Shown one piece after another: positions 19,749 through 27,916 of a DNA stretch of 64,000 nucleotides. The notes under the pieces are model-generated. The model did no database searches. It was not told the DNA's origin and was given only the letters and a program-made list of their open reading frames with translations. The first letter of the stretch is position 1. The number at the start of each line of letters is the position of its first letter. The DNA is from Burkholderiaceae bacterium. GTDB lineage: Bacteria > Pseudomonadota > Gammaproteobacteria > Burkholderiales > Burkholderiaceae_B. The position numbers and the translations under genes are program-made. Where the stretch lies: NCBI GenBank assembly GCA_030728985.1, contig JANQYI010000015.1, forward strand, positions 127,614 through 191,613, written 5' to 3'.

Positions 19749-20421
19749 GAATGCTGTCACCAATGCAATAGAAGTCGTGGGGCTTTGTAAGCAAGTCACC
19801 GATGCAACCGGTGTATTGAACATTTTAGATGACGTGAGCTTTAAAGTTCCGGCGGGACAGTCGCTTGCGATTACCGGTGCCTCGGGCTCGGGCAAGTCCA
19901 CACTGTTGGGCCTGCTTGCGGGGTTGGACCATCCGAGCTCGGGAGAAGTTCATTTGCTTGGCCAATTACTTGGTCAGATGAACGAAGATCTTCGAGCCGC
20001 CTTCAGGGCAAAAAATGTAGGGTTTGTCTTTCAGTCTTTTCAGCTGCTGCCAAATTTGACCGCGCTTGAAAATGTGATGTTACCCATAGAATTGGCGGGT
20101 CAGCCCGCAGAGGCTTCCGCCACACAGATGCTTGTGAGGGTCGGGCTAGGAGAGCGGCTTCATCATTTTCCTGCGACCCTTTCTGGCGGAGAACAACAGC
20201 GCGTCTCTATTGCTCGGGCTTTTGTTCAGCGTCCCGTTTTAATTTTTGCGGATGAACCGACTGGTAGCTTGGACGAAGGCACGGGTGCGACGATCATCAA
20301 CTTGATGTTTGAGCTTGCTGCCCAACAAAATACAACACTTGTCCTGGTGACTCACGATCCCTCGCTCGCGGCGCGCTGTGAGCGACAATTAGTTTTGCAG
20401 GCTGGCCGCTTGATGCCTTAA
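19747..20421 (+). CDS. ybbA: ABC transporter ATP-binding protein (YbbA-like, LolD/MacB class)
   Basis: A single ATPase domain of 224 residues with Walker A GASGSGKST near residue 46, Q-loop FQSFQLLPN, signature LSGGEQQR and Walker B VLIFADEPTGSLDEGTG. It belongs to the class that pairs with MacB/FtsX-type permeases. In E. coli ybbA is followed by the permease gene ybbP; here the next gene is a convergent EamA exporter and no permease is in the window, so the partner must be elsewhere or absent. Its start codon overlaps that of tesA by two bases. Confidence 0.88.
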   Translation: MNAVTNAIEVVGLCKQVTDATGVLNILDDVSFKVPAGQSLAITGASGSGKSTLLGLLAGLDHPSSGEVHLLGQLLGQMNEDLRAAFRAKNVGFVFQSFQLLPNLTALENVMLPIELAGQPAEASATQMLVRVGLGERLHHFPATLSGGEQQRVSIARAFVQRPVLIFADEPTGSLDEGTGATIINLMFELAAQQNTTLVLVTHDPSLAARCERQLVLQAGRLMP

Positions 20422-20434
20422 ATGACGTTATTTG

Positions 20435-21367
20435 TCATCTCCGACTGTTGCTCCATTCAATCAAACTATTGACGATTCCGCTTGCACAAATAATGCTTAT
20501 TCCGAGCCAAGTCGTCGCGTCCGGTATGTGCGACCAGACTAACCAACCCAAGCTTGCAGCAAAGGTGATTTGCACATAAATGAAAGGTGCGAGCAACGAA
20601 GCTGGCGCATAGCGATAAGCTTGAATTTGTAAAAGGTGCCCTAATCCGCCAGCTACGCCACAAGACAACAAAATGAGCCAGTTCCCTCCACTTAAGGACT
20701 GAAGGGTATTTAGTGCCGAGGGGAGTATAAAAGGTAGGTATAACGTCAGCGCCACTGTGCCGATCGCTCCACTCCACAAGACCGTTGTAAACGAGCTGTC
20801 TCGTGCAAGCATCCTAGTAAGTAAGTGTTGTGCGGTCATTAAGCATGCGGAGACTAGCCCCATGATCACACCCAACGTGGAGAGTCCTGAAGAGGGTCGC
20901 ACGATAATCAGCACACCGATCAGCCCTACACCTGCCGCGATCCAGCGCGACTTTCGGCTAGGCTCTTTTAAGATCCATGGGGCGATAGCAAGCATCAAGA
21001 GCGGGGCGATGAAAATAATGGCTGTCGCCTCGGCTTGGTGCAAATAGCTCAGTGCAGTGAAAAAAGATAAGGTAGAACCCAACATAGCGGCTGCTCTGAG
21101 AAGCTGCAGCTTGGGCATTTGGCTTTTGAAAACGCCCAAGCCCCGACTAGGTAAAATGATCGCCAACAGCAAAGTCAGATGGACAACATACCTAAACCAA
21201 CATAACACGAGCAGCGTTACACCAACGCTCATGAGCCATTTGCCCATGCCATCTAAGGTTGTTAATAGCAAGAGTGAACACAGCTGTGATGCAATGCCAA
21301 ACAAGGGCCGCTGAGCCATTAGGGCGAATGCTGAAGCTTTAGCATTCGGTGCAGATACCCGGGGCAT
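20435..21367 (-). CDS. EamA-family (DMT superfamily) membrane transporter
   Basis: A 310-residue inner-membrane protein with about ten membrane segments in two EamA repeats; these proteins usually export metabolites or amino acids. The stretch ALSYLHQAEATAIIFIAPLL near residues 104-123 is typical of the first repeat. Its 5' end has AGGAGT seven bases before ATG 21367, which supports that start. A second in-frame ATG at 21319 is possible. The gene converges on ybbA with a 13-base gap. The substrate is unknown. Confidence 0.88.
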   Translation of the reverse strand: MPRVSAPNAKASAFALMAQRPLFGIASQLCSLLLLTTLDGMGKWLMSVGVTLLVLCWFRYVVHLTLLLAIILPSRGLGVFKSQMPKLQLLRAAAMLGSTLSFFTALSYLHQAEATAIIFIAPLLMLAIAPWILKEPSRKSRWIAAGVGLIGVLIIVRPSSGLSTLGVIMGLVSACLMTAQHLLTRMLARDSSFTTVLWSGAIGTVALTLYLPFILPSALNTLQSLSGGNWLILLSCGVAGGLGHLLQIQAYRYAPASLLAPFIYVQITFAASLGWLVWSHIPDATTWLGISIICASGIVNSLIEWSNSRR

Positions 21368-21447
21368 TGACCGGACTCCTGTGAGGTAAAAATAAAAAAG
21401 CCACGAACCCTCGCGCGAGATGCGTGATCATACCTGTGTTATTTAGC

Positions 21448-21475
21448 TTGTGTCAGACAGGTAGCTTGTTAAAAT
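21448..21475 (+). promoter_or_regulatory. Candidate promoter for the TRAP-type binding protein
   Basis: TTGTGT (21448-21453) and TAAAAT (21470-21475) are 16 bases apart. The predicted transcription start falls at or just before the ATG at 21482, implying a leaderless message or use of the in-frame ATG at 21521. TACCTGT (21431-21437) and ACAGGTA (21457-21463) form a 7-base inverted repeat overlapping the -35 region, a possible operator. This is inferred by eye only. Confidence 0.3.
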
Positions 21476-21481
21476 CTAAAT

Positions 21482-22612
21482 ATGAAGCCTTTAACCACGA
21501 CTTTACCCACGACTTTACCCATGCTTGGTGCCTTTTTGCCCGCACGTTTATTTTGCTCCTGGTTCTCACGGTTCGGGCTCTTTGGATTGCTTGCGCTTGC
21601 GTTAGCAATGTCCAATCCTGTTTTGGCACAACTTCCGGTACAGACGGAACTCAAAGTGGTCGGAGGGCTGAGCAGTCGGCCAGCATATATTGAGGTTGAG
21701 CAGCCCTTTTGGACTCAGACTCTTAAACAGCGCTCCGAAGGGGCCGTGAAAGCTCAAATTAAAGGTTTTGATGAGCTCGGCCTCAAGGGGAAAGAGTTAT
21801 TTCGCTTGATGCGGCAAGGCGTCATTGAGTTCGGGACTGTTCCTTTATCTTTCTATACGCATGAATTCGCCTTGTTGGAGGCCATTGATATTGCGGGCTT
21901 GGCGACTGATCAGAGACTCGCAAAGGCCTCAGTGCATGCTTTCATGCCTGTACTTGATCATTATTTTGAAACGACGCAGCAGGTGAAGTTACTGGGTGTG
22001 GCTCCCTACGGCGCTCAGTTTTTTTTCTGCAATACCCCGGTGCGAAGCTTGGCAGATCTAAAAGGACTATCGATCCGGACTGTCACGAAGTCACAGGCAG
22101 AATTGGTCGAAGCCCTTGGCGCTAAAAGTGTCAGTTTGACGTTTGGCGAGGTGTTTAAAGCGCTGGAGTCCAAAAGCATTTCATGTGCGATTGGTGGGAC
22201 ATACACTGGGTATACCGCAAAATGGTACAAAGCCTCGACCCACTTGTATGCACTGCCAGTCGGTTGGAATCAGGAAGTCCATGCAGTGAATCAAAAGCTT
22301 TGGGAGAGCTTAGGCAGTCCTTTACAACAATTTCTTGACGCTAATATTGAAATACTGATTCAAAATCTTTGGTCTTATTCTGAAATACTCACGCAACGCG
22401 GCATTGACTGCAATACCGGCCGTCAAGAGTGCCCCGCCATGCCTCGGGGACAAATGACCTTGGTGCTCCCGACTCCCGCGGATCTCGCCACCATTAAGCG
22501 CCTGGCTATTCAGAAAGTATTACCCAAATGGGCAGAGCGATGCTCGGATGCCTGTGTGACGGACTACAACCAAACGATCGGCAAGCTACTCAACACCTCG
22601 ATCAAGAAATAA
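21482..22612 (+). CDS. TRAP transporter solute-binding protein, DctP family
   Basis: A periplasmic binding protein of the tripartite (TRAP) transport class, which binds organic acids. The N-terminus is a long signal peptide ending near VLAQ. The mature part has the DctP-fold core, including LADLKGLSIRT (about residues 196-206) with the conserved Arg region, and KALESKSISCAIGG. No membrane subunits (DctQ/DctM) are adjacent, so it is an orphan. The 5' coding sequence holds a perfect 12-base tandem repeat (21496-21507 and 21508-21519) encoding TTLP twice, upstream of a second in-frame ATG at 21521 that could be the true start. No ribosome-binding site is obvious before 21482. Confidence 0.83.
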   Translation: MKPLTTTLPTTLPMLGAFLPARLFCSWFSRFGLFGLLALALAMSNPVLAQLPVQTELKVVGGLSSRPAYIEVEQPFWTQTLKQRSEGAVKAQIKGFDELGLKGKELFRLMRQGVIEFGTVPLSFYTHEFALLEAIDIAGLATDQRLAKASVHAFMPVLDHYFETTQQVKLLGVAPYGAQFFFCNTPVRSLADLKGLSIRTVTKSQAELVEALGAKSVSLTFGEVFKALESKSISCAIGGTYTGYTAKWYKASTHLYALPVGWNQEVHAVNQKLWESLGSPLQQFLDANIEILIQNLWSYSEILTQRGIDCNTGRQECPAMPRGQMTLVLPTPADLATIKRLAIQKVLPKWAERCSDACVTDYNQTIGKLLNTSIKK

Positions 22613-22723
22613 GTCGTTATTGCGTGTTTTCCGCTGGTTTTATTTCAGTTCGCTGGAACGGACGTCCCACAAAAGCTTAAAACTGTCATGCTTGAAACTG
22701 TTTTGACCAAGTTTAACGCTCAA

Positions 22724-22750
22724 CCCAGGCCCGCACCCAGACCCGCACCC
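22724..22750 (-). repeat. Period-6 array of five CCC triplets (minus-strand G-quadruplex motif)
   Basis: On the plus strand CCC occurs at 22724, 22730, 22736, 22742 and 22748, exactly six bases apart and separated by AGG, GCA, AGA and GCA. Read on the minus strand this is five GGG runs with three-base loops, a textbook G-quadruplex pattern. It lies 117-143 bases past the spoT stop codon, on the spoT sense strand, and beyond the stop of the convergent TRAP-binding-protein gene. It could affect 3'-end formation of the spoT transcript. The rest of the 254-base spacer (22613-22866) shows no gene or clear intrinsic terminator. Confidence 0.7.
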
Positions 22751-22866
22751 GCAAGTGGTGTGACGGCATTCACGCGCCGGTGAGTATTGCGCATTGCACT
22801 AAAATTTCTAACAGACCATTGCGTCCTGAGAATGTTGAAGTGTGTCTATTGGTGTCACGTGTGTGA

Positions 22867-25158
22867 TTAGCCTTTGGCTCTGATGATTTTTTTGACTTGA
22901 GGTACGTGACGGATAGAACGAAAAACTTGGGCAAGGTGCTTTCGGCTGTCGACTTGAACGGTCAGATTGAGCACAACCGTCGCCATCGCATCGTCGTGCA
23001 TCGTGACATGGATAATATTTGAATCAGCTTGAGCCACTTCGGCCGCGATTCGACTTAATACCCCACGCTCGTTTTTGGCAATAATATCGAATCGAGCCGA
23101 AAGATGCTTGGCTGTTTCTTGATCCCAGGCAACATCAACCCAACGTTCGGGTTCCTTAATTCGGGCACGTAAGGCAACAGGACATTCGGCCGTGTGCACG
23201 ACAAGTCCATGTCCTACTCGAATACCTGCAATAATTTGGTCGCCAGGAAGAGGGCCGCAACACGGCGCTAACTGAACACCTTGACCCTCGTTGCCATGGA
23301 TTTGAATCGGCGTAAGCTTTGCCGAAGTCATTTCATCATCGGCAGCAGCGGTAGTGGCAATCAATGGGTGGTCTGGCGCAAAGCGTCGAGCGACGACAGC
23401 TGCAAGGCGCTTCCCAAGCCCGATGTCAGCAAGAATTTCTTCGCGGGATTTCGCGCCGCTGGAGCGCGCGAGCTTCTCCCAGATCGGATCGTCACTGGCT
23501 GGAAGGCTCAACTTCAGGTCAGTGAGTGCTTGGGTCAGCATGCGTTCGCCAAATGCGGCGGACTCATCGTATTGAACCGTGCGTAAGTAGTGCCTGATTT
23601 CGGAGCGGGCACGTCCCGTGCGGGCATAATTTAGCCACTGGGCACTCGGGCGCGAGGTTTGAGACGTTGTAATGGCGACCGAATCACCGTTGGCAAGCTC
23701 CGTTCGCAGCGGGACATCCTCACCATTGACTTGACATGCCACAGCATGGTTGCCCACATCGGTATGGATTGAATAGGCAAAGTCGATCACAGTGGCGCCG
23801 CGCGGCAAGGAGACAATTTTCCCTTTGGGTGTGAAAACGTAAACAGCATCCGGAAATAAATCAACCTTGACGTGTTCAAGAAATTCCGTCGAATCTCCAG
23901 TCTGATTTTGAATATCGAGTAAAGATTGAAGTGACTTACTTGTGCGGCTCTGAATTTCAAGAAGACTTGACGGGTCGCCTTTGTATAGCCAATGGGCGGC
24001 AACGCCTTCTTCGGCAACTTGATGCATGTCGTGTGTTCTGAACTGAAACTCGATCGGCGTACCAAAAGGCCCCACTAATGTTGTATGTAAGGATTGGTAT
24101 CCGTTAATCTTTGGTATGGCGATATAGTCTTTGAATTTACCAGGCACGGGGCGATAAAGCTGGTGCACGATTCCCATGGCCATGTAACACTCAGGCAAGG
24201 TTCGCACAATCACGCGAAAACCATAGATATCTAAAACATTTGAAAGGCTTTTCTTTTGTTGCACCATCTTGTTATAGATGGCATAGAGTGTTTTTTCGCG
24301 ACCACGCACGTCACTTTCGATGCCCGCGGCGGGAAGCGCCTGCCTGACTTGATCGTCGATTCGAGTCAACACCTCTCGACGATTGCCCCTTGCGGCCATC
24401 ACTGCTTTTTCCAACACCAGATAGCGATTTGGGAAAATGGCCGCAAAGCATAGATCCTGCAGCTCGCGATAAAGCGCATTTAAACCTAATCGATGTGCAA
24501 TAGGCGCATAAATATCTAAGGTTTCACTCGCCACCCGTCTTCTTTTTTCAGGATTCACCGCGTCTAACGTACGCATGTTATGCAAACGATCCGCGAGCTT
24601 AATCAAGATGACACGAATATCTCGGGCCATGGCCAGAAGCATTTTCCTGAAGCTCTCGGCTTGTTGATGCGCTTTACTCGCAAATTCGAGACGATCTAGC
24701 TTAGAGAGACCATCGACAAGTTCAGCGACTTCGGAACCGAACTTTTCGATCAGTTCTTGTTTGTCGATGTCTTGATCTTCCATGACATCGTGCAAAAGTG
24801 CCGCGCGGATGGCATCGACATCGAGCTTCCAACCCGCGCATATTTCGGCGACGGAGATCGGATGACTGATGTAAGGGGATCCGCTGGAACGAAATTGACC
24901 TAGGTGGGCTTGATCAGAAAATCGATAGGCATCGCGGACAAGCGCAACGTCTTTCGCGTCAAGATAGCCGTCTAACAGTTGCTGTAGTGACGCCATCGAG
25001 GCAATTGCGGGCTCCGTTTCGGTCAGCACCGGAGTCGCAGAGCCTGACACCGTACCCAGTATCTCTTGGGGCGCGGCGGTCCTTCTGGTGAGGCGTGAAC
25101 CTACTCGCAGGGCGGCTAATAACCCGGATGATGCGTACCGAAGTCCGGGAAAGGCCAT
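22867..25158 (-). CDS. spoT: Bifunctional (p)ppGpp synthetase/hydrolase
   Basis: Makes and degrades the stringent-response alarmone (p)ppGpp. Of 763 residues, an N-terminal variable region of about 60 is followed by the hydrolase HD domain with intact HDVMED. The synthetase domain comes next (GREKTLYAIYNKM ... DIYGFRVIV ... NGYQSLHTT), then a TGS domain (VFTPKGKIVSLPRGATVIDFAYSIHT region) and a C-terminal ACT domain. The intact HD motif indicates hydrolase activity, so I call it SpoT and not a RelA-only enzyme. rpoZ lies 11 bases upstream on the same strand, giving the common gmk-rpoZ-spoT order. Confidence 0.95.
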   Translation of the reverse strand: MAFPGLRYASSGLLAALRVGSRLTRRTAAPQEILGTVSGSATPVLTETEPAIASMASLQQLLDGYLDAKDVALVRDAYRFSDQAHLGQFRSSGSPYISHPISVAEICAGWKLDVDAIRAALLHDVMEDQDIDKQELIEKFGSEVAELVDGLSKLDRLEFASKAHQQAESFRKMLLAMARDIRVILIKLADRLHNMRTLDAVNPEKRRRVASETLDIYAPIAHRLGLNALYRELQDLCFAAIFPNRYLVLEKAVMAARGNRREVLTRIDDQVRQALPAAGIESDVRGREKTLYAIYNKMVQQKKSLSNVLDIYGFRVIVRTLPECYMAMGIVHQLYRPVPGKFKDYIAIPKINGYQSLHTTLVGPFGTPIEFQFRTHDMHQVAEEGVAAHWLYKGDPSSLLEIQSRTSKSLQSLLDIQNQTGDSTEFLEHVKVDLFPDAVYVFTPKGKIVSLPRGATVIDFAYSIHTDVGNHAVACQVNGEDVPLRTELANGDSVAITTSQTSRPSAQWLNYARTGRARSEIRHYLRTVQYDESAAFGERMLTQALTDLKLSLPASDDPIWEKLARSSGAKSREEILADIGLGKRLAAVVARRFAPDHPLIATTAAADDEMTSAKLTPIQIHGNEGQGVQLAPCCGPLPGDQIIAGIRVGHGLVVHTAECPVALRARIKEPERWVDVAWDQETAKHLSARFDIIAKNERGVLSRIAAEVAQADSNIIHVTMHDDAMATVVLNLTVQVDSRKHLAQVFRSIRHVPQVKKIIRAKG

Positions 25159-25169
25159 GTGAGTCCTGG

Positions 25170-25373
25170 TTAAGTGGGAACCTTGCGAAGCATTTCGATG
25201 CCAGTCAGGCCTGCAGAAATTTCGCGCAAAGCAGTGACAGTGGGTTTGTCTTTGCTGTCTAGGCGGGCGGCATGACCTTGTGCGAGTTCGCGAGCACGGT
25301 AGGTTGCTGCCAGAGTGAGCTTAAAGCGATTGGGGATGTGCTCGAGGCAATCGTCAACAGTGATGCGGGCCAT
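25170..25373 (-). CDS. rpoZ: RNA polymerase omega subunit
   Basis: A 67-residue protein beginning [20 protein letters not shown], the characteristic omega N-terminus, with the following conserved [12 protein letters not shown] helix. Omega helps assemble the beta' subunit and forms part of the (p)ppGpp site in many proteobacteria. It sits between gmk and spoT on the same strand. The 59-base gap from gmk contains no evident terminator, so all three may be cotranscribed. Confidence 0.97.
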   Translation of the reverse strand: MARITVDDCLEHIPNRFKLTLAATYRARELAQGHAARLDSKDKPTVTALREISAGLTGIEMLRKVPT

Positions 25374-25432
25374 GGAAATCCTGTATGAAAGATAAAACTG
25401 AGATGGAGGCTTAGTATAGCTTTAGCAGATAC

Positions 25433-26059
25433 TTAAGGGCGTAAATTGAACGACTTAAACAGATCAGGTTGTCTGGCAAGCTGGCGCGGATAGCGCAATT
25501 TTGCTGTTTCAATGATCTGGCTCAGTTGAATGAGGGCAAGGCTAAAGTCTTGATTAATAATAACATATTCGCACTCTACTGCGTGAGAAATCTCCTCGCT
25601 GGCGGCTTCAATACGTCGTTCAATCACCTCGTCGGCGTCTTGCCCACGCTGAGTCAAACGCTCTCTTAGTGTTGAAATCGATGGTGGCAGGATAAAAACA
25701 CCGATCGCGTCTGGGAACAGAGATTTAACTTGTCTAGCACCTTGCCAGTCAATTTCGAGCAAAATATCCTGCCCAACGGCGACAGCCTGATCGATTTTGT
25801 CGCGAGGGGTTCCATAAAAATTACCGTGCACCTCGGCCCATTCCAACAGCTGATTTTTTTGACGCATTGCATCAAACTGATCTTTTGTTACGAAACGATA
25901 GTCTTTGCCTTCCGTTTCTCCGGAACGCGCTTGTCGTGTTGTGCAGGAAACAGACAGGCACAATGTGGGATCGCGCGCCAACAGCGCATTGACCAAGCTG
26001 GATTTACCTGCACCGCTTGGCGCAACAACCATAAAAACGTTTCCGGCGACCAGTGACAT
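25433..26059 (-). CDS. gmk: Guanylate kinase
   Basis: Phosphorylates GMP to GDP. The P-loop [10 protein letters not shown] lies near residue 13, the GMP-binding segment [17 protein letters not shown] follows, and [13 protein letters not shown] carries the conserved Asp. Starting at the ATG at 26059 gives 208 residues, the family norm. The open frame extends further upstream to 26164 but would add unrelated hydrophobic residues and overlap the divergent sseA. In Burkholderiales gmk is usually preceded by yicC; here sseA and an SDR gene on the other strand lie between them. Confidence 0.96.
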   Translation of the reverse strand: MSLVAGNVFMVVAPSGAGKSSLVNALLARDPTLCLSVSCTTRQARSGETEGKDYRFVTKDQFDAMRQKNQLLEWAEVHGNFYGTPRDKIDQAVAVGQDILLEIDWQGARQVKSLFPDAIGVFILPPSISTLRERLTQRGQDADEVIERRIEAASEEISHAVECEYVIINQDFSLALIQLSQIIETAKLRYPRQLARQPDLFKSFNLRP

Positions 26060-26149
26060 AGGTGACAATGCAAAGAAGTTAATTAAGATAAAAGCATAGC
26101 AGAGTGCTTCGCTAGAAAACCAATCACACAGATAAGGAATGTAATAGAT

Positions 26150-27022
26150 ATGAAGACCCAACACCTCATCACGGTTCCCGAGCTTCAGGCTCGTCTTGCC
26201 AAAGATCCCTCTACAGTACTGATTTGTGACTGCCGTTATGATTTGGTTGACTCCGCGCTGGGCCTTCGCGCATATGAATCAGGACATATTCCGGGAGCCA
26301 TTTATCTTAATTTAGGCAAGGTTTTAAGCGGCTCTCCTAGTGGGTCAAATGGTCGACACCCTCTGCCAGACCCCGAACGTCTTGCCTCCGACCTCGCTGC
26401 CTTGGGCGTCAATACAGACACGCTCATCGTGGCCTACGACTCGCCCGGTACGTCCTATGCCGCCCGGTTGTGGTGGTGTGCGCGCTGGGTCGGTCATGCT
26501 CACGTCGTCGTGCTCGACGGTGCGATGGATGCCTGGGTACAGGCTGGTCAACCGCTCACAACTGAAACGCCTGCGGCCAGAATTGCGGGTAACTTTAAAC
26601 GTGCTGCACCACTCACTAAACATGTTCTTTACGCTGACATGCGTGCGGGACTCGGGCGTACCGACCGACTGATTATTGATGGTCGGCCAGAGGATCGCTT
26701 CCAAGGCCTCAATGAAACGCTAGACCCAAAAGCAGGACATATTCCTGGCTCACTGAGTCGTTTTTCTAAACATAACCTTGTGGCGAATTCGTGCTTCAAG
26801 TCCCCAGAGGCACTTAAAGCAGAGTTTTTGAGTTTATTTGGCACGCATTCGCCAGATCAGATTGTCGCGAGTTGTGGTTCCGGTGTTTCCGCCTGTCATC
26901 TTTTGCTTGCCATGGAACTCGCAGGTCTCAAGGGAGCTTCTCTGTATGGAGGCTCATGGAGTGAGTGGTGCGCCCAACCCGATGCGCCCGTTGAAACCGG
27001 CGCAACTCGACCCAACTCTTAA
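26150..27022 (+). CDS. sseA: 3-mercaptopyruvate/thiosulfate sulfurtransferase (two rhodanese domains)
   Basis: Transfers sulfane sulfur from 3-mercaptopyruvate or thiosulfate to a thiol or cyanide acceptor. The 290-residue protein has two rhodanese folds: an inactive N-terminal one (residues 1-135) and a C-terminal one with catalytic Cys242 in the loop CGSGVSA. A CGSG(V/T) loop is more typical of mercaptopyruvate than of thiosulfate enzymes (CRxG). There is no signal peptide, so it is cytoplasmic. It is transcribed divergently from gmk and is followed by an SDR gene after 98 bases. Confidence 0.9.
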   Translation: MKTQHLITVPELQARLAKDPSTVLICDCRYDLVDSALGLRAYESGHIPGAIYLNLGKVLSGSPSGSNGRHPLPDPERLASDLAALGVNTDTLIVAYDSPGTSYAARLWWCARWVGHAHVVVLDGAMDAWVQAGQPLTTETPAARIAGNFKRAAPLTKHVLYADMRAGLGRTDRLIIDGRPEDRFQGLNETLDPKAGHIPGSLSRFSKHNLVANSCFKSPEALKAEFLSLFGTHSPDQIVASCGSGVSACHLLLAMELAGLKGASLYGGSWSEWCAQPDAPVETGATRPNS

Positions 27023-27047
27023 TATACACGCGGTCTATTTTCGTGAA

Positions 27048-27066
27048 TGTTCAAATTTTTTGAACA
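27048..27066. promoter_or_regulatory. Perfect inverted repeat between sseA and the SDR gene
   Basis: TGTTCAA and TTGAACA, 7 bases each, flank a 5-base ATTTT centre. The dyad lies 26 bases after the sseA stop and 54 bases before the SDR start. It could be an operator for the SDR gene or a weak hairpin after sseA. A run of seven Ts follows some nine bases beyond the right arm, too far for a standard intrinsic terminator. Confidence 0.35.
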
Positions 27067-27120
27067 GATTGAGATTTTTTTAAATGCCCAAGACAGGGCG
27101 ATGAATAAAAGGATAAAAAA

Positions 27121-27876
27121 ATGTCTGAACTTAAGGTTGCAGTCATCACAGGAGCGGGCTCTGGCATTGGACGCGCCGTGGCGATTCATCTCGCTGCCGC
27201 GGGCTATCAAGTCGCATTGGCAGGCCGTCGACTAGACGCGCTCGAGGAAACCCAGAAGGAGGGTGGTGCACTTGCTGGGAGTCTTCATCCTATTGTCACC
27301 GACGTCAGCGACGAGGCATCGGTCAATGCACTTTTTGCAGAGGTTGTTCGCCGCTGGGGACGCTTGGATGTTTTGTTTAACAACGCAGGCCGTGGCGGTC
27401 CTCCAGTGCCAATCGAGGACTTGCCCGTCGAGATCTGGAAAGATATTGTTAACATCAATTTGACTGGCATGTTTTTGTGCGCGCAAGCGGCGATTCGCAT
27501 TATGAAATCACAGACGCCTCAGGGTGGTCGCATCATTAACAACGGTTCGATCTCGGCCCATGCGCCACGTCCTTTCTCCATCGGTTACACCTCAACCAAA
27601 CACGCGGTGACAGGACTAACCAAGTCGATCTCACTTGATACGCGTGCTTACCGGATTGCGTGTAGCCAGATTGACATTGGTAATGCGGCAACCCCGATGA
27701 CCGAGCGCATGACCAAAGGCGTTCCTCAACCAGACGGTTCAACACGTGTCGAACCTCGCATGGATGTCAATCACGTCGCTCAAACTATTACTCAAATGGT
27801 GAGTTTCCCCTTGGAAACGAACGTGCAGTTTGTCACGATTATGGCGACCACAATGCCTTTCGTTGGCAGAGGATAA
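27121..27876 (+). CDS. Short-chain dehydrogenase/reductase
   Basis: A cytoplasmic NAD(P)-dependent oxidoreductase of the classical SDR family, 251 residues. The cofactor motif TGAGSGIG is at residues 10-17, NNAG at 87-90, and the catalytic Ser143, Tyr156 and Lys160 (YTSTK) are in place. An Arg-rich AGRR after the second strand favours NADP. The substrate is unknown. It starts downstream of sseA after 98 bases that include an inverted repeat and an A-rich stretch with GGA before the ATG. It ends convergently with yicC across 40 bases. Confidence 0.9.
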   Translation: MSELKVAVITGAGSGIGRAVAIHLAAAGYQVALAGRRLDALEETQKEGGALAGSLHPIVTDVSDEASVNALFAEVVRRWGRLDVLFNNAGRGGPPVPIEDLPVEIWKDIVNINLTGMFLCAQAAIRIMKSQTPQGGRIINNGSISAHAPRPFSIGYTSTKHAVTGLTKSISLDTRAYRIACSQIDIGNAATPMTERMTKGVPQPDGSTRVEPRMDVNHVAQTITQMVSFPLETNVQFVTIMATTMPFVGRG

Positions 27877-27916
27877 GTCCTGAAGTGAGCAAACTGCAGG
27901 GCATGCGGGCAGGGGG

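Noticed and set aside
19749-19901. Upstream extension of tesA by 51 codons
   Set aside because: The extension is antisense to the ybbA P-loop region and would precede a perfectly good signal peptide.
20422-20438. ATGAC/GTCAT hairpin between ybbA and the EamA gene as a terminator
   Set aside because: Only five base pairs with a 7-base AT-rich loop and no U-run.
21482-21560. Tandem repeat at the TRAP-binding-protein start as a CRISPR or mobile-element remnant
   Set aside because: It is just two 12-base units inside a coding sequence and keeps the reading frame.
26060-26164. Upstream extension of gmk by 35 codons
   Set aside because: The added residues are hydrophobic and unrelated to guanylate kinases; the ATG at 26059 gives the standard length.
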